From positions 186,001-250,000 of the forward strand of contig NZ_FOXM01000004.1 in assembly GCF_900115715.1 (NCBI RefSeq): a stretch of DNA of 64,000 nt, written 5' to 3'. The DNA comes from Geopseudomonas sagittaria (GTDB taxonomy: Bacteria; Pseudomonadota; Gammaproteobacteria; Pseudomonadales; Pseudomonadaceae). Positions 43,672 through 53,858 of this stretch are shown piece by piece; the first letter of the stretch is position 1; each line of letters starts with the position of its first letter. The translations under genes were made by a program, and so were the position numbers. The notes under the pieces were generated by a model. It was given only the letters and a program-made list of their open reading frames with translations. It was not told where the DNA came from and made no database searches.

Positions 43672-44811
43672 ATGCCCACCGTCTTCGCCGAAGATTCCGT
43701 CGGCCTGGTCAGCCCCCAGGTACTGCACTTCAAGGACCCCCTCCCGCTGGCCTGCGGCCGCCAGCTGGCCGACTACGAGCTGGTCTACGAAACCTACGGC
43801 ACGCTCAACGTCGAGCGCAGCAACGCCGTGCTGATCTGCCACGCCCTCTCCGGCCACCACCACGCCGCCGGCTACCACAGCCCCGACGACCGCAAGCCAG
43901 GCTGGTGGGACAGCTGCATCGGCCCCGGCAAGCCGATCGACACCCGCAAGTTCTTCGTGGTCAGCCTCAACAATCTCGGCGGCTGCAACGGCTCCACCGG
44001 GCCCGGCAGCCGCAACCCGGAAACCGGCCGCGCCTACGGCGCCGACTTCCCGGTGCTGACCGTGGAGGACTGGGTGCACAGCCAGGCGCGCCTGGCCGAC
44101 GCCCTCGGCATCACCCAGTGGGCGGCGGTGGTCGGCGGCAGCCTCGGCGGCATGCAGGCCATGCAGTGGAGCATCAGCTACCCCGAACGCATCCGGCACT
44201 GCCTGGTGATCGCCTCGGCGCCCAAGCTGTCGGCGCAGAACATCGCCTTCAACGAGGTGGCGCGCCAGGCCATCCTCACCGATCCGGACTTCCACGGCGG
44301 ACACTTCCAGGAGCAGGGCACCATCCCCAAGCGCGGCCTGATGCTGGCACGCATGGTCGGCCACATCACCTACCTGTCCGACGACGCCATGGGCGAGAAA
44401 TTCGGCCGCGAGCTGAAGACCGACCAGCTCAACTACGACTTCCACAGCGTCGAATTCCAGGTGGAAAGCTACCTGCGCTACCAGGGCGAGGAGTTCTCCG
44501 GGCGTTTCGACGCCAACACCTACCTGCTGATGACCAAGGCGCTGGACTACTTCGACCCGGCCGCCGCCCATGACGGCGACCTGGTCAAGACCCTCACGCC
44601 TGCCCGCGCCGACTTCTGCGTGATCTCCTTCTCCACCGACTGGCGCTTCTCGCCAGCGCGCTCGCGGGAGATCGTCGATGCGCTGGTGGCGGCGAAGAAG
44701 AACGTCAGCTATCTGGAAATCGAGTCGGCCCACGGCCACGACGCCTTCCTCATCCCCAGCCCGCGCTACCTGCAGGGCTTTGGTCGCTACATGAACCGTA
44801 TTGCCGTGTAA
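43672..44811 (+). CDS. metX: Homoserine O-acyltransferase MetX (probably O-succinyltransferase)
   Basis: A 379-aa alpha/beta hydrolase-fold acyltransferase that activates homoserine for methionine synthesis. The nucleophile is Ser157 ([14 protein letters not shown]), with the Asp in [10 protein letters not shown] and His in [11 protein letters not shown]. The oxyanion region is [14 protein letters not shown]. MetX proteins of this Pseudomonas clade have been reported to use succinyl-CoA despite the MetX fold; the acyl donor here is inferred from that. It is followed 15 bp later by metW, its usual partner. Confidence 0.94.
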   Translation: MPTVFAEDSVGLVSPQVLHFKDPLPLACGRQLADYELVYETYGTLNVERSNAVLICHALSGHHHAAGYHSPDDRKPGWWDSCIGPGKPIDTRKFFVVSLNNLGGCNGSTGPGSRNPETGRAYGADFPVLTVEDWVHSQARLADALGITQWAAVVGGSLGGMQAMQWSISYPERIRHCLVIASAPKLSAQNIAFNEVARQAILTDPDFHGGHFQEQGTIPKRGLMLARMVGHITYLSDDAMGEKFGRELKTDQLNYDFHSVEFQVESYLRYQGEEFSGRFDANTYLLMTKALDYFDPAAAHDGDLVKTLTPARADFCVISFSTDWRFSPARSREIVDALVAAKKNVSYLEIESAHGHDAFLIPSPRYLQGFGRYMNRIAV

Positions 44812-44826
44812 GGAAGCCTGTCCGAC

Positions 44827-45417
44827 ATGCGTGCCGATCTGGAAATCATTCAGGAATGGATCCCCGCCGGCAGCCGGGTCCTCGACCTCGGCTGCGGCAA
44901 TGGCGAACTGCTGGCCTGGCTGCGCGAGCACCGCAACGTGCACGGCTACGGCCTGGAGCGCGACCCGGACAAGATCGCCCAGTGTCTGGACCGCGGGGTC
45001 AACGTCATCGAGCAGGACCTGGACCTCGGCCTCGACCACTTCGGCGACGACAGCTTCGACGTGGTGGTGATGACCCAGACCCTGCAGGCGGTGCACTACC
45101 CCGACCGCCTGCTGCGCGACATGCTGCGGGTCGGCAAGACCTGCATCATCACCTTCCCCAACTTCGCCCACTGGCGCTGCCGCTGGTACCTGGCGCGCAA
45201 GGGCGAAATGCCGCGTTCCGACTTCCTGCCCTACACCTGGTACAACACGCCGAACATCCACTTCTGCACCTTCCGCGACTTCGAGGCGCTGTGCCGCGAA
45301 CAGCGGCTGCGCGTGCTCGATCGCCTGGCGGTGGACCGCGACCACCGGCTGCATGCACTCACCCGCCTGTGGCCTAATCTGTTGGGTGAGATCGGTATCT
45401 ACCGAGTCACCCGCTGA
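44827..45417 (+). CDS. metW: Methionine biosynthesis protein MetW
   Basis: A 196-aa SAM-methyltransferase-like protein. The SAM motif is [15 protein letters not shown], followed by [28 protein letters not shown] and the MetW signature [37 protein letters not shown]. It works with MetX in methionine synthesis; its own methyl-transfer activity is not established. It forms an operon with metX. Confidence 0.95.
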   Translation: MRADLEIIQEWIPAGSRVLDLGCGNGELLAWLREHRNVHGYGLERDPDKIAQCLDRGVNVIEQDLDLGLDHFGDDSFDVVVMTQTLQAVHYPDRLLRDMLRVGKTCIITFPNFAHWRCRWYLARKGEMPRSDFLPYTWYNTPNIHFCTFRDFEALCREQRLRVLDRLAVDRDHRLHALTRLWPNLLGEIGIYRVTR

Positions 45418-45432
45418 GCAAGGAGAACCACC

Positions 45433-45864
45433 ATGCGTCGCCTAGCCCTCCTCCTCCTCACCCTGAGCCTGGCCCTGCCGGCCGCCGCCGAGCGCCTGCA
45501 ACGCTTCGGCGACCTCGAGGTGCACTACAACGTGTTCAACTCCAGCTTCCTGCAGCCGGACATCGCCGCCGCCTCCGGCCTGACCCGCAGCAAGACCCAG
45601 GGCGTGGTCAACGTCGCGGTGATGCGCGCCGGCAAGGCCGTCCCCGCGGCCAGCGTCAGCGGCTCGGTGAAGAACCTGCTCGGCCAGAGCAAGACGCTGA
45701 ACTTCCAGCGTGTCAGCGAAGGCGAGGGCGACACCCAGGCGGTCTATCACCTGGCGCAGTTCAGCATGACCGACCGCGAGGTGCTGACCTTCGACCTCAA
45801 GGTGCAGGAAGGCGGCAACACCCACAGCCTCACCTTCAACCAGGAAGTATTCCCCGACGAATGA
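45433..45864 (+). CDS. DUF4426 secreted protein
   Basis: A 143-aa protein with a short signal peptide ([19 protein letters not shown], cleavage near residue 19). The mature part starts [31 protein letters not shown], typical of DUF4426. Its function is unknown. It is 15 bp after metW, and its TGA overlaps the ATG of rdgB by 4 bp, so all three are likely coexpressed. Confidence 0.88.
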   Translation: MRRLALLLLTLSLALPAAAERLQRFGDLEVHYNVFNSSFLQPDIAAASGLTRSKTQGVVNVAVMRAGKAVPAASVSGSVKNLLGQSKTLNFQRVSEGEGDTQAVYHLAQFSMTDREVLTFDLKVQEGGNTHSLTFNQEVFPDE

Positions 45865-46457
45865 AAGCCCTGACCGAACTGGTACTGGCCAGCCACAACG
45901 CCGGCAAACTCAAGGAACTGCAGGCCATGCTGGGCGACGCCGTGCGCGTGCGCTCGGTGGCCGAGTTCAGCAGCCATGAGCCGGAAGAGACCGGCCTGAG
46001 CTTCGTCGAGAACGCCATCCTCAAGGCCCGCCACGCCGCGCGGGTGTCCGGCCTGCCGGCGCTGGCCGACGATTCGGGCCTGGCGGTGGACGCCCTCGGC
46101 GGCGCCCCGGGCATCCGCTCGGCGCGCTACGCCGACGGCCTGGGCGATGCGGCCAACAACGCCAAGCTGCTCGACGCCCTCAAGGACGTGCCGGACGCCG
46201 AGCGCGGCGCCCGGTTCGTCTGCGCCCTGGCCCTGGTGCGCCATGCCGATGATCCGCTGCCGATCATCTGCGAGGGCCTCTGGCACGGCCAGATCCTCCA
46301 TGAGGCGCGCGGCACCGGCGGCTTCGGCTACGACCCGCTGTTCTGGGTACCGGAGCGCGAGTGCGCCAGCGCCGAACTGTCGCCCGTCGAGAAGAACCAG
46401 CTGAGTCACCGCGCACGGGCCATGGCCCAGCTCAAGCAGCGGCTGGCCCTCGCTTGA
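45861..46457 (+). CDS. rdgB: dITP/XTP pyrophosphatase RdgB
   Basis: A 198-aa Maf/HAM1-fold enzyme that removes non-canonical purine NTPs (dITP, XTP). Family signs are [75 protein letters not shown] and [10 protein letters not shown]. It starts inside the DUF4426 stop codon (ATGA) and ends overlapping the hemW start. Confidence 0.96.
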   Translation: MKALTELVLASHNAGKLKELQAMLGDAVRVRSVAEFSSHEPEETGLSFVENAILKARHAARVSGLPALADDSGLAVDALGGAPGIRSARYADGLGDAANNAKLLDALKDVPDAERGARFVCALALVRHADDPLPIICEGLWHGQILHEARGTGGFGYDPLFWVPERECASAELSPVEKNQLSHRARAMAQLKQRLALA

Positions 46458-47644
46458 ACCGCGCGAGCGAGCACGGCGTCAGCTCCGCGCTGGCGCCGGT
46501 CGGGCCGTTCCAGCTGCCGCCGCTGGCGCTGTACATCCACATCCCGTGGTGCGTGCGCAAGTGCCCGTACTGCGACTTCAACTCCCACGCCGCCGGCCCC
46601 GAGCTGCCGGAAGTGGCCTATGTCGACGCCCTGCTCGCCGACCTCGACATCGACCTGCCCGCCGCCCACGGCCGCGAGCTGGGCTCGATCTTCTTCGGCG
46701 GCGGCACGCCCAGCCTGTTCTCGGCGCGCGCCCTCGACCGCCTGCTGCAGGGGGTCAACCGGCGCCTGGGCTTCGCCCCGGACATCGAGATCACCCTCGA
46801 GGCCAATCCGGGCACGTTCGAGCAGGCCAAGTTCGTCGACTACCGCCGGCTCGGCATCAACCGCCTGTCGATCGGCGTGCAGAGCTTCCAGACCGAGCAG
46901 CTCAAGGCGCTGGGGCGCATCCACGACGGTGATGAGGCGATCCGCGCCGCCGAGATGGCGCGCCGCGCCGGCTTCGACAACTTCAACCTCGACCTGATGC
47001 ACGGCCTGCCCGGCCAGGACGTCGCCGGTGCACTGGCCGACCTGCGCCAGGCCATCGCCCTGGCGCCGACCCACCTGTCCTGGTACCAGCTGACCCTGGA
47101 GCCGAACACGGTGTTCTGGAGCCAGCCGCCGGAGATTCCCGAGGACGACATCCTCTGGGACATCCAGGAGGCCGGCCAGGCGCTGCTGGCCGAACACGGC
47201 TTCGCCCAGTACGAGACCTCGGCCTACGCCCGCGATGAGCGCCGCGCCCGGCACAACCTCAACTACTGGAGCTTCGGCGACTTCCTCGGCATCGGCGCCG
47301 GTGCCCACGCCAAGCTGAGCGCCCCCGACGGCGCTATCCGCCGCAGCTGGAAGACCCGCCTACCCAAGGACTACCTCGACCCGGGCAAGCCGTTCCAGGC
47401 CGGCGAGCGCCTGCTGGAAGCCGGCGAGCTGCCGTTCGAGTTCATGATGAACGCCCTGCGCCTGACCGGCGGGGTGCCGGCGGCGCTGTACGAGCAGCGC
47501 ACCGGCCTGCCGCTGGCCAGCATCAGTGACGCCTGCGCCGCGGCGCGCGCCGCCGGCCTGCTCGACGCCGATCCGCGGCTGCTGCGGCCGACCGCCCGCG
47601 GCCAGCTGTTTCTCAACGATCTGCTGCAGCACTTTCTGCCCTAA
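46454..47644 (+). CDS. hemW: Radical SAM haem chaperone HemW
   Basis: A 396-aa radical-SAM protein of the HemN-like HemW group. The [4Fe-4S] motif is [10 protein letters not shown] (CxxxCxxC), followed by [41 protein letters not shown] and the C-terminal [11 protein letters not shown]. HemW delivers haem and is not coproporphyrinogen oxidase. No ATG exists in the right place. The best start is TTG at 46454, which overlaps the rdgB stop (TTGA) and fits translational coupling. Residues before [11 protein letters not shown] would be poorly conserved. Confidence 0.9.
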   Translation: MNRASEHGVSSALAPVGPFQLPPLALYIHIPWCVRKCPYCDFNSHAAGPELPEVAYVDALLADLDIDLPAAHGRELGSIFFGGGTPSLFSARALDRLLQGVNRRLGFAPDIEITLEANPGTFEQAKFVDYRRLGINRLSIGVQSFQTEQLKALGRIHDGDEAIRAAEMARRAGFDNFNLDLMHGLPGQDVAGALADLRQAIALAPTHLSWYQLTLEPNTVFWSQPPEIPEDDILWDIQEAGQALLAEHGFAQYETSAYARDERRARHNLNYWSFGDFLGIGAGAHAKLSAPDGAIRRSWKTRLPKDYLDPGKPFQAGERLLEAGELPFEFMMNALRLTGGVPAALYEQRTGLPLASISDACAAARAAGLLDADPRLLRPTARGQLFLNDLLQHFLP

Positions 47645-47722
47645 GCGTGTGCGGCGTGGCAGGCCCGTCACGCTGCACCGGGTAAACTAGCCCGAGCCTT
47701 CCCGTACTAGTCAGGAGTCCGC

Positions 47723-48046
47723 ATGGATCTGCTACTCGACCTGTTCGTCACCCTGTCGCGCTGGTGCCGCAGCCATCTCGACGAGATCGCCCTGGCGGTG
47801 GTCGCCGCGCTGCTGGTGCTGTTCGGCCCGCTGGTCAATGCCTGGCTGCAGCGCCAGGTCGGCAGCCTCAACTTCGTGTTCCGCACCCTGCTGTTCATCC
47901 TGCTCTGCGCGCTGGGCTACGGCATGGTCATCGTGCATGCCACCCCCTGGCTGGCCAAGGGCCTGGCGCAGCTGAACAACTACACCCTGGCGCCGGCGCT
48001 GCTGCTGGTATTCATCGGTATCGGCGTGATCGCCGAGCGGCGCTGA
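47723..48046 (+). CDS. DUF3392 membrane protein
   Basis: A 107-aa membrane protein with three likely helices (about 20-40, 54-72, 84-103). It matches the DUF3392 pattern known from pseudomonads between hemW and trmB (PAO1 PA0383 position). Its function is unknown. A Shine-Dalgarno (CAGGAG, about 7 nt upstream) supports the start. Confidence 0.82.
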   Translation: MDLLLDLFVTLSRWCRSHLDEIALAVVAALLVLFGPLVNAWLQRQVGSLNFVFRTLLFILLCALGYGMVIVHATPWLAKGLAQLNNYTLAPALLLVFIGIGVIAERR

Positions 48047-48070
48047 GTCCACCCTGCGCACCGACCAGAA

Positions 48071-48102
48071 ACGACAAAGCCGGGCAAGCCCGGCTTTGTC
48101 GT
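48071..48102. terminator. Bidirectional terminator between DUF3392 gene and trmB
   Basis: ACGACAAAGCCGGGC pairs with GCCCGGCTTTGTCGT around AA, in the convergent gap. Confidence 0.85.
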
Positions 48103-48115
48103 CAGTGCAATCGAC

Positions 48116-48838
48116 TCACTCAACGCGCTGGAACTTCAGATCCCACACGCCATGACCAAGGCGCTCACCGCGGCGCTCGAACTTGGTCACCGGGCGCTCC
48201 TCGGGGCGCGGCACGTAGCCGCCGTCCGCGGCCAGGTTGCGGTAGCCGGGCGCCGCGCTCAACACTTCCAGCATGTACTCGGCATACGGCTGCCAGTCGG
48301 TGGCCATGTGCAGCACGCCGCCGACCTTGAGCTTCTGGCGCACCAGCTCGGCGAAGGCCGGCTGCACGATGCGCCGCTTGTTGTGCTTGGCCTTGTGCCA
48401 CGGGTCGGGGAAGAACAGCAGCACGCGATCCAGGCTGGCGTCGGCCACGCACTGGCGCAGCACGTCCAAGGCATCGCAGCTGTACACGCGGATGTTACTG
48501 AGGTTCTGCGCCAGCGCGCCGCTGAGCAGGGCGCCGACGCCCGGCTTGTGCACCTCGACGCCGATGAAGTCCTGCTCGGGGGCGGCGGCGGCCATCTCCA
48601 GGGTCGAGTGGCCCATGCCGAAGCCGATCTCGAAGGTGCGCGGCGCTTGGCGTCCGAACACCTGGTCGAAGTCGCGCAGGCCGTCCTCCAGCTCGAGGCC
48701 GAACTTCGGCCAGCCCTGTTCGAGGCCGCGCTGCTGGCCCTCGGTCACCCGCCCGGCACGCATCACGAAGCTCTTGATGGTGCGCAGACGGCGCGCTTCG
48801 CCGGCAGCTTGCGGCGCTTGTTGGATTTCGTCAGTCAT
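48116..48838 (-). CDS. trmB: tRNA (guanine46-N7)-methyltransferase
   Basis: A 240-aa enzyme that makes m7G46 in tRNA. The SAM motif is [15 protein letters not shown], with [42 protein letters not shown] and the C-terminal [19 protein letters not shown]. Start 48838 (MTDEIQQ) is preferred over the in-frame GTG at 48844. It lies about 101 bp downstream of thiG on the minus strand, which could hold a separate promoter. Confidence 0.95.
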   Translation of the reverse strand: MTDEIQQAPQAAGEARRLRTIKSFVMRAGRVTEGQQRGLEQGWPKFGLELEDGLRDFDQVFGRQAPRTFEIGFGMGHSTLEMAAAAPEQDFIGVEVHKPGVGALLSGALAQNLSNIRVYSCDALDVLRQCVADASLDRVLLFFPDPWHKAKHNKRRIVQPAFAELVRQKLKVGGVLHMATDWQPYAEYMLEVLSAAPGYRNLAADGGYVPRPEERPVTKFERRGERLGHGVWDLKFQRVE

Positions 48839-48939
48839 GAACACTTTCGCTGTAAAGACAAACGAGCCCTGCCCTCGCGGACCGGACTCGCCGTGCTGAA
48901 GTCAGGGCAGCGCCAGGGGCCTGCCCATGTAAACGTCGG

Positions 48940-49737
48940 TTAGCGGATCAACCCTTCCAGCGGCGACGAGGCGCTGGCGTACAGCTTCTTCGGCATACGC
49001 CCGGCCAGGTAGGCCAGGCGACCGGCGACGATGGCGTGCTTCATCGCCTCGGCCATCAGCACCGGGTGCTGGGCGTGGGCGATGGCGCTGTTCATCAACA
49101 CCGCCTCGCAACCCAGCTCCATGGCGATGGCGGCATCCGACGCGGTACCCACCCCGGCATCCACCAGCACCGGCACGGTGGCCTCCTCGAGGATGATGCG
49201 CAGGTTGTACGGGTTGCAGATGCCCAGGCCGGTGCCGATCAGGCCGGCCAGCGGCATCACCGCGATGCAGCCGATCTCGGCCAGCTGGCGGGCGATGATC
49301 GGGTCGTCGCTGGTGTAGACCATCACGTCGAAACCATCCTTGACCAGGGTCTCGGCGGCCTTGAGGGTCTCGAGCACGTTGGGGAACAGGGTCTTCTGGT
49401 CGGCCAGCACTTCCAGCTTGACCAGCTTGTGACCGTCGAGCAGCTCGCGAGCCAGGCGGCAGGTGCGCACCGCTTCCACCGCGTCGTAGCAGCCGGCGGT
49501 GTTGGGCAGGATGGTGTAGCGGTCCGGGCTGATCACGTCGAGCAGGTTCGGCTCGCCGGGATTCTGGCCGATGTTGGTGCGGCGCACGGCGACGGTAACG
49601 ATCTCCGCGCCGGAGGCCTCAATGGCCAGGCGGGTCTCGTCGAGATCCTTGTACTTGCCGGTACCGACCAGCAGGCGCGAGTTGTAGGTGCGGCCGGCGA
49701 GGACCAGCGGCTTGTCGGTGCGGGAAGACTGGGTCAT
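48940..49737 (-). CDS. thiG: Thiazole synthase ThiG
   Basis: A 265-aa TIM-barrel enzyme that builds the thiazole phosphate of thiamine from DXP, dehydroglycine and ThiS-thiocarboxylate. The Schiff-base lysine lies in VKLEVL (Lys107). Other signs are [44 protein letters not shown]-like [11 protein letters not shown] and [27 protein letters not shown]. Start 49737 ([10 protein letters not shown]) fits family length. It follows thiS by 60 bp. Confidence 0.96.
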   Translation of the reverse strand: MTQSSRTDKPLVLAGRTYNSRLLVGTGKYKDLDETRLAIEASGAEIVTVAVRRTNIGQNPGEPNLLDVISPDRYTILPNTAGCYDAVEAVRTCRLARELLDGHKLVKLEVLADQKTLFPNVLETLKAAETLVKDGFDVMVYTSDDPIIARQLAEIGCIAVMPLAGLIGTGLGICNPYNLRIILEEATVPVLVDAGVGTASDAAIAMELGCEAVLMNSAIAHAQHPVLMAEAMKHAIVAGRLAYLAGRMPKKLYASASSPLEGLIR

Positions 49738-49797
49738 GGAAGGCTCCATACGAGCAGGCGGAAACGGGTAAAGGGCGGCGGTGCAGGAGACAGCCGG

Positions 49798-49998
49798 CTA
49801 GCCGCCGCCGATCGCATGCACCACCTCGACCCGGTCGCCTTCGCCGAGGCGGGTCGCGGCATGCTGGCTGCGCGGCACGATATCGAGATTGAGCTCGACC
49901 GCCACGCGCTTGCCGGTCAGCTCGAGCCGCTCCAGCAGGTCGGCGACGGACAGACCGTCGGGCAGGTCGAGGGCTTCGCCATTCAGCTGAATGTGCAT
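49798..49998 (-). CDS. thiS: Sulfur carrier protein ThiS
   Basis: A 66-aa ubiquitin-like sulfur carrier ending in the required di-glycine (HAIGGG). The fold segments LNGEALDLPDGLSVADLLERL and GKRVAVELNLDIVPRS are typical. Its C-terminal thiocarboxylate supplies sulfur to ThiG, encoded just downstream. Confidence 0.93.
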   Translation of the reverse strand: MHIQLNGEALDLPDGLSVADLLERLELTGKRVAVELNLDIVPRSQHAATRLGEGDRVEVVHAIGGG

Positions 49999-50078
49999 GG
50001 GTATCCGCTCGCGAACACAGGGAAAGCCGGCATTCTAGCGCCGATCGTGGAGGATGACCAAGGCGGCGGCCGGATGGC

Positions 50079-50459
50079 TCAGTGGCGGCGCGACTGAGCG
50101 CGACTGGCGGCGATCCCCAGGCACAGCCAGCCGGCGAGCAGGCAGACGCCGCCCAGCGGGGTGACCGGGCCGACCCTGAGGCTGCTCAGGGTCAGCAGGT
50201 ACAGGCTGCCGGAGAACAGCAGGATGCCGGCGGCGAACAGGCCGCCAGCCGCCGCCAGCAGGCGCGAGCGCCAGTGCAGGGCCAGCGCGCCGACGCCGAG
50301 CAGGGCCAGCGCATGCACCAGCTGGTAGAGCACGCCGGTGTGGAACACCGCCAGGTACTCGGGGCTCAGGCGACCGCGCAAGCCATGGGCGGCAAAGGCG
50401 CCGAGGGCCACGCCGGTGAAACCGTAGAGCGCAGCGAGCAGGACGAACAGACGCGACAT
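50079..50459 (-). CDS. DUF423 (YgdD-type) membrane protein
   Basis: A 126-aa membrane protein with four helices, starting MSRLFVLLAALYGFTGVALGAFAAHGLRG, the classic DUF423 N-terminus. It also has FHTGVLYQLVHALALLGVG and PLGGVCLLAGWL. The function is unknown. Start 50459 was chosen because the family begins there; the frame is open further upstream. It is 80 bp upstream of thiS on the same strand, possibly cotranscribed, and divergent from the cupin gene. Confidence 0.88.
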   Translation of the reverse strand: MSRLFVLLAALYGFTGVALGAFAAHGLRGRLSPEYLAVFHTGVLYQLVHALALLGVGALALHWRSRLLAAAGGLFAAGILLFSGSLYLLTLSSLRVGPVTPLGGVCLLAGWLCLGIAASRAQSRRH

Positions 50460-50632
50460 GGGGGACTCCCACATCAGAAACGGCAGCCATGATCGCCCCA
50501 GACACCTGCCACAGGCAAACCGGCTGCACGCGGCCGAGCCGGACAAGGAGAGGTCGATTGCAGACAAGCCACGTTTTTCCACGTCGCTATGGTGAAGAGC
50601 CGTATCCACCCGCACACTCATAGGAGCACCCC

Positions 50633-50983
50633 ATGCACCAGCCGATCACTCTGCTGCGCGACACCCAGCCGATTCCCGTCCTCGACGCCTCCAAGTGGCG
50701 GATCATCGAGGGCGAGCCACACACGGTCAACCTGAACGCTTACACCTCGCCCGACGGTCGCAAGATCATGGGCACCTGGATCTGCACGCCGGGCAAGTGG
50801 GAGGTCAGCTACGACAAGTGGGAGTACTGCCACTTCCAGGAAGGCTACTGCATCATCACTCCCGAAGGGCAGGAGCCGATCCACCTGCGCGCCGGCGACA
50901 TATTCATGATCGAGGCGGGCATGCGCGGCACCTGGGAAGTGGTGGAAACCGTCCGCAAGTACTTCATCTTCGTCGCCGACTGA
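50633..50983 (+). CDS. Cupin-domain protein (DUF861-type)
   Basis: A 116-aa single cupin. The strand pattern and residues [57 protein letters not shown] fit the Cupin_3/DUF861 group, some members of which bind small metabolites. It lacks a full set of metal-binding His: one His is in [10 protein letters not shown]. No substrate can be named. GGAGC precedes the ATG by about 6 nt. It is monocistronic or precedes mtgA by 124 bp. Confidence 0.82.
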   Translation: MHQPITLLRDTQPIPVLDASKWRIIEGEPHTVNLNAYTSPDGRKIMGTWICTPGKWEVSYDKWEYCHFQEGYCIITPEGQEPIHLRAGDIFMIEAGMRGTWEVVETVRKYFIFVAD

Positions 50984-51107
50984 CTCCCCTGCGCGCCGGG
51001 CGGACGCCCCGCCCGTCCCGGGGCCGGCGACTTTGCGCCGCGGGCAGTCCCGTGGCGAGGCGGACGCCCTCTATAATGGCCACCCGCTCAGCCATTCCCG
51101 TGCCTCC

Positions 51108-51800
51108 ATGCCACGCCGCCTGCTTCGACGCATCACTCAACTCCTGCTCTGCTGCCTGGCCGCCAACCTCCTGCTGGTGCTGCTGCTGCGCTGGGTGCCG
51201 CCGCCCGGCAGCATGCTGATGATCGAGCGCAAGCTCGAGTCCTGGATCGACGGCGATCCGATCGACCTGCAGCGCGACTGGCGCCCCTGGCAGGAACTGC
51301 CGGACGATCTCAAGGTGGCGGTGATCGCCGCCGAGGACCAGAAGTTCGCCGAACACTGGGGCTTCGACCTGACCGCGATCCGCGCCGCGCTGGCGCACAA
51401 CGAGCGCGGCGGTAACCTGCGCGGCGCCAGCACCCTCAGCCAGCAGGTGGCCAAGAACCTGTTCCTGTGGTCCGGGCGCAGCTGGCTGCGCAAGGGCCTG
51501 GAAGCCTGGTTCACCCTGCTGATCGAGACCCTGTGGCCGAAGCAGCGCATCCTCGAGGTGTACTTGAACAGTGTCGAGTGGGGCAACGGCGTGTTCGGCG
51601 CCGAGGCGGCCGCCCGCCACCACTTCGGCAAGGGCGCGCCCTACCTGTCGCGCCAGCAGTCCAGCCTGCTCGCCGCGGTGCTGCCCAACCCGCGCGTGTG
51701 GAGCGCCGGCCGGCCGAGCGCCTACGTCAGCCGGCGGGCCAACTGGATCCGCCAGCAGATGTGGCAGCTGGGCGGCAGCCACTACCTCAGGCGCCTGTAG
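51108..51800 (+). CDS. mtgA: Monofunctional biosynthetic peptidoglycan transglycosylase MtgA
   Basis: A 230-aa GT51 enzyme that polymerises lipid II in the cell wall. One N-terminal membrane helix (about 12-29) is followed by the glycosyltransferase motifs [18 protein letters not shown] (catalytic Glu), [29 protein letters not shown] and [31 protein letters not shown]. There is no transpeptidase domain. Start 51108 ([12 protein letters not shown]) is favoured over 51033. A TATAAT at 51072 may be part of its promoter, but no good -35 is visible. Confidence 0.94.
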   Translation: MPRRLLRRITQLLLCCLAANLLLVLLLRWVPPPGSMLMIERKLESWIDGDPIDLQRDWRPWQELPDDLKVAVIAAEDQKFAEHWGFDLTAIRAALAHNERGGNLRGASTLSQQVAKNLFLWSGRSWLRKGLEAWFTLLIETLWPKQRILEVYLNSVEWGNGVFGAEAAARHHFGKGAPYLSRQQSSLLAAVLPNPRVWSAGRPSAYVSRRANWIRQQMWQLGGSHYLRRL

Positions 51801-51816
51801 GCGCCGCAGGAACGCC

Positions 51817-51860
51817 GCACACAAAAAAACCGCATCCCGGGATGCGGTTTTTTTGTGTGC
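51817..51860. terminator. 44-bp perfect palindromic terminator between mtgA and rpoH
   Basis: The sequence is fully self-complementary over 44 bp. Its inner part, ACCGCATCCC/GGGATGCGGT, is flanked by a run of seven A on one side and seven T on the other, so it can end transcription in both directions. Confidence 0.93.
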
Positions 51861-51877
51861 CCCGAAACCGCTGCCGA

Positions 51878-52732
<855 letters not shown>

Positions 52733-52763
52733 GGACATCCTCCAGAGTACTAATCAGCTCATG

Positions 52764-52792
52764 ACTATAGCACTGTGCCAATAAGACAGGAA
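52764..52792 (-). promoter_or_regulatory. Possible sigma-70 promoter of rpoH
   Basis: On the minus strand TATAGT (52769-52764) lies 17 bp after TTCCTG (52792-52787). The -10 is good and the -35 poor. It overlaps the AlgU promoter. Confidence 0.35.
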
Positions 52793-52809
52793 ATGCCCGC
52801 GAAAAGTTC
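52782..52809 (-). promoter_or_regulatory. AlgU/RpoE-type promoter of rpoH
   Basis: On the minus strand GAACTT (52809-52804), 17 nt, then TCTTA (52786-52782) match the AlgU consensus GAACTT-N16/17-TCnnA. P. aeruginosa rpoH is known to have an AlgU-dependent promoter. The predicted start is near 52775. Confidence 0.75.
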
Positions 52810-52847
52810 CCTTACACTTCAAAAATATCAATAAAATCAACAGCTTG

Positions 52848-53858
52848 CTACTGCGGCTCAAGCTGGCGCAGGTGGCGGGCGACCGCCAGCCAGGCGCCGA
52901 CCCAGCCCAGCAGCAGCGCGCCGACCAGCAGCGACAGGCCATCGTCCACCGGCACGCCGCCGAGGGCGAACTCGCTGTCGTACAGCCCGGCCAGGCCCAC
53001 CACGGACTCGTTCAGCCAGCCCAGGCCGTATTCCAGCAGCCCCCAGGCCAGCAGGCCGGCGCCGATGCCGTAGAAGGCCCCGGTGTAGAGGAACGGTCGC
53101 CGCACGTAGCCGTCGGTGCCGCCGACCAGCTTGATCACCTCGATCTCCGCGCGGCGGTTCTCGATGTGCAGGCGGATGGTGTTGCCGATCACCAGCAGCA
53201 GGGCGAGGATCAGCACCACCGCCAGGCCGAAGATGAAGCGCTCGCCAAGCTTGAGAATGGCGCCCAGACGCTCGACCCACAGCAGGTCGAGCTGCGCCTG
53301 CTCCACTCCGGGCAGCGCCGCGAGGCGCGTGCGCAGGGCTTCCAGGGCGGCCTTGTCGATCTCCTGCGGGGTGACCAGCACCACCGCCGGCAGGGGATTT
53401 TCCGGCAGCTCGCGCAGCGCGTCGCCGAGGCCGGAATGCTGCTGCAGTTCCGCGAGCGCCTGTTCGCGACTGATCCACTCGGCGGCCAGCACCTCCTCCA
53501 TGCCGGCGATCTGTTCGCGCAGCGACTGCCCCTCGACGTCGGCCACCTCGAGCTTGAGGAACACCGAGATCTGCGCGGCGCGCTGCCAGGAGCCGCCGAG
53601 GCGCTCGACGCTATCCAGCAGCAGCGCCAGGCCCATGGGCAGCGACAGGGCGATGCCCATCACCAGGCAGGTGAGAAAGCTGCCGAACGGCTGGAGTGCC
53701 AGGCGGCGCAGGCTGTCGAGCAGGCTGGCGCGATGGCTGTCCAGGTAGGCACGCAGCAGGCCGCGCCAGTCGCTGGCCTCGTCCTCCTGCAGGTGGCGCT
53801 GGCGCGGCTGCGGCGCGCCTTCCTCGGCGCCGCGCGGCAACTGCTTGGTGGCGCTCAT
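52848..53858 (-). CDS. ftsX: Cell division ABC-type permease FtsX
   Basis: A 336-aa inner-membrane protein with four helices. The first is near 58-82 (FGSFLTCLVMGIALSLPMGLALLL), then a ~110-residue extracytoplasmic domain, then three C-terminal helices (around 208-230, 255-275, 302-325). With FtsE it links the septal ring to peptidoglycan hydrolases. The N-terminus is long and hydrophilic (about 50 residues). The start overlaps the ftsE stop by 1 bp. rpoH follows after about 115 bp. Confidence 0.94.
   Translation of the reverse strand: MSATKQLPRGAEEGAPQPRQRHLQEDEASDWRGLLRAYLDSHRASLLDSLRRLALQPFGSFLTCLVMGIALSLPMGLALLLDSVERLGGSWQRAAQISVFLKLEVADVEGQSLREQIAGMEEVLAAEWISREQALAELQQHSGLGDALRELPENPLPAVVLVTPQEIDKAALEALRTRLAALPGVEQAQLDLLWVERLGAILKLGERFIFGLAVVLILALLLVIGNTIRLHIENRRAEIEVIKLVGGTDGYVRRPFLYTGAFYGIGAGLLAWGLLEYGLGWLNESVVGLAGLYDSEFALGGVPVDDGLSLLVGALLLGWVGAWLAVARHLRQLEPQ

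Noticed and set aside
52733-52738. ATG at 52738 as the rpoH start
   Set aside because: It directly abuts the GGAGG Shine-Dalgarno; the ATG at 52732 has normal spacing.
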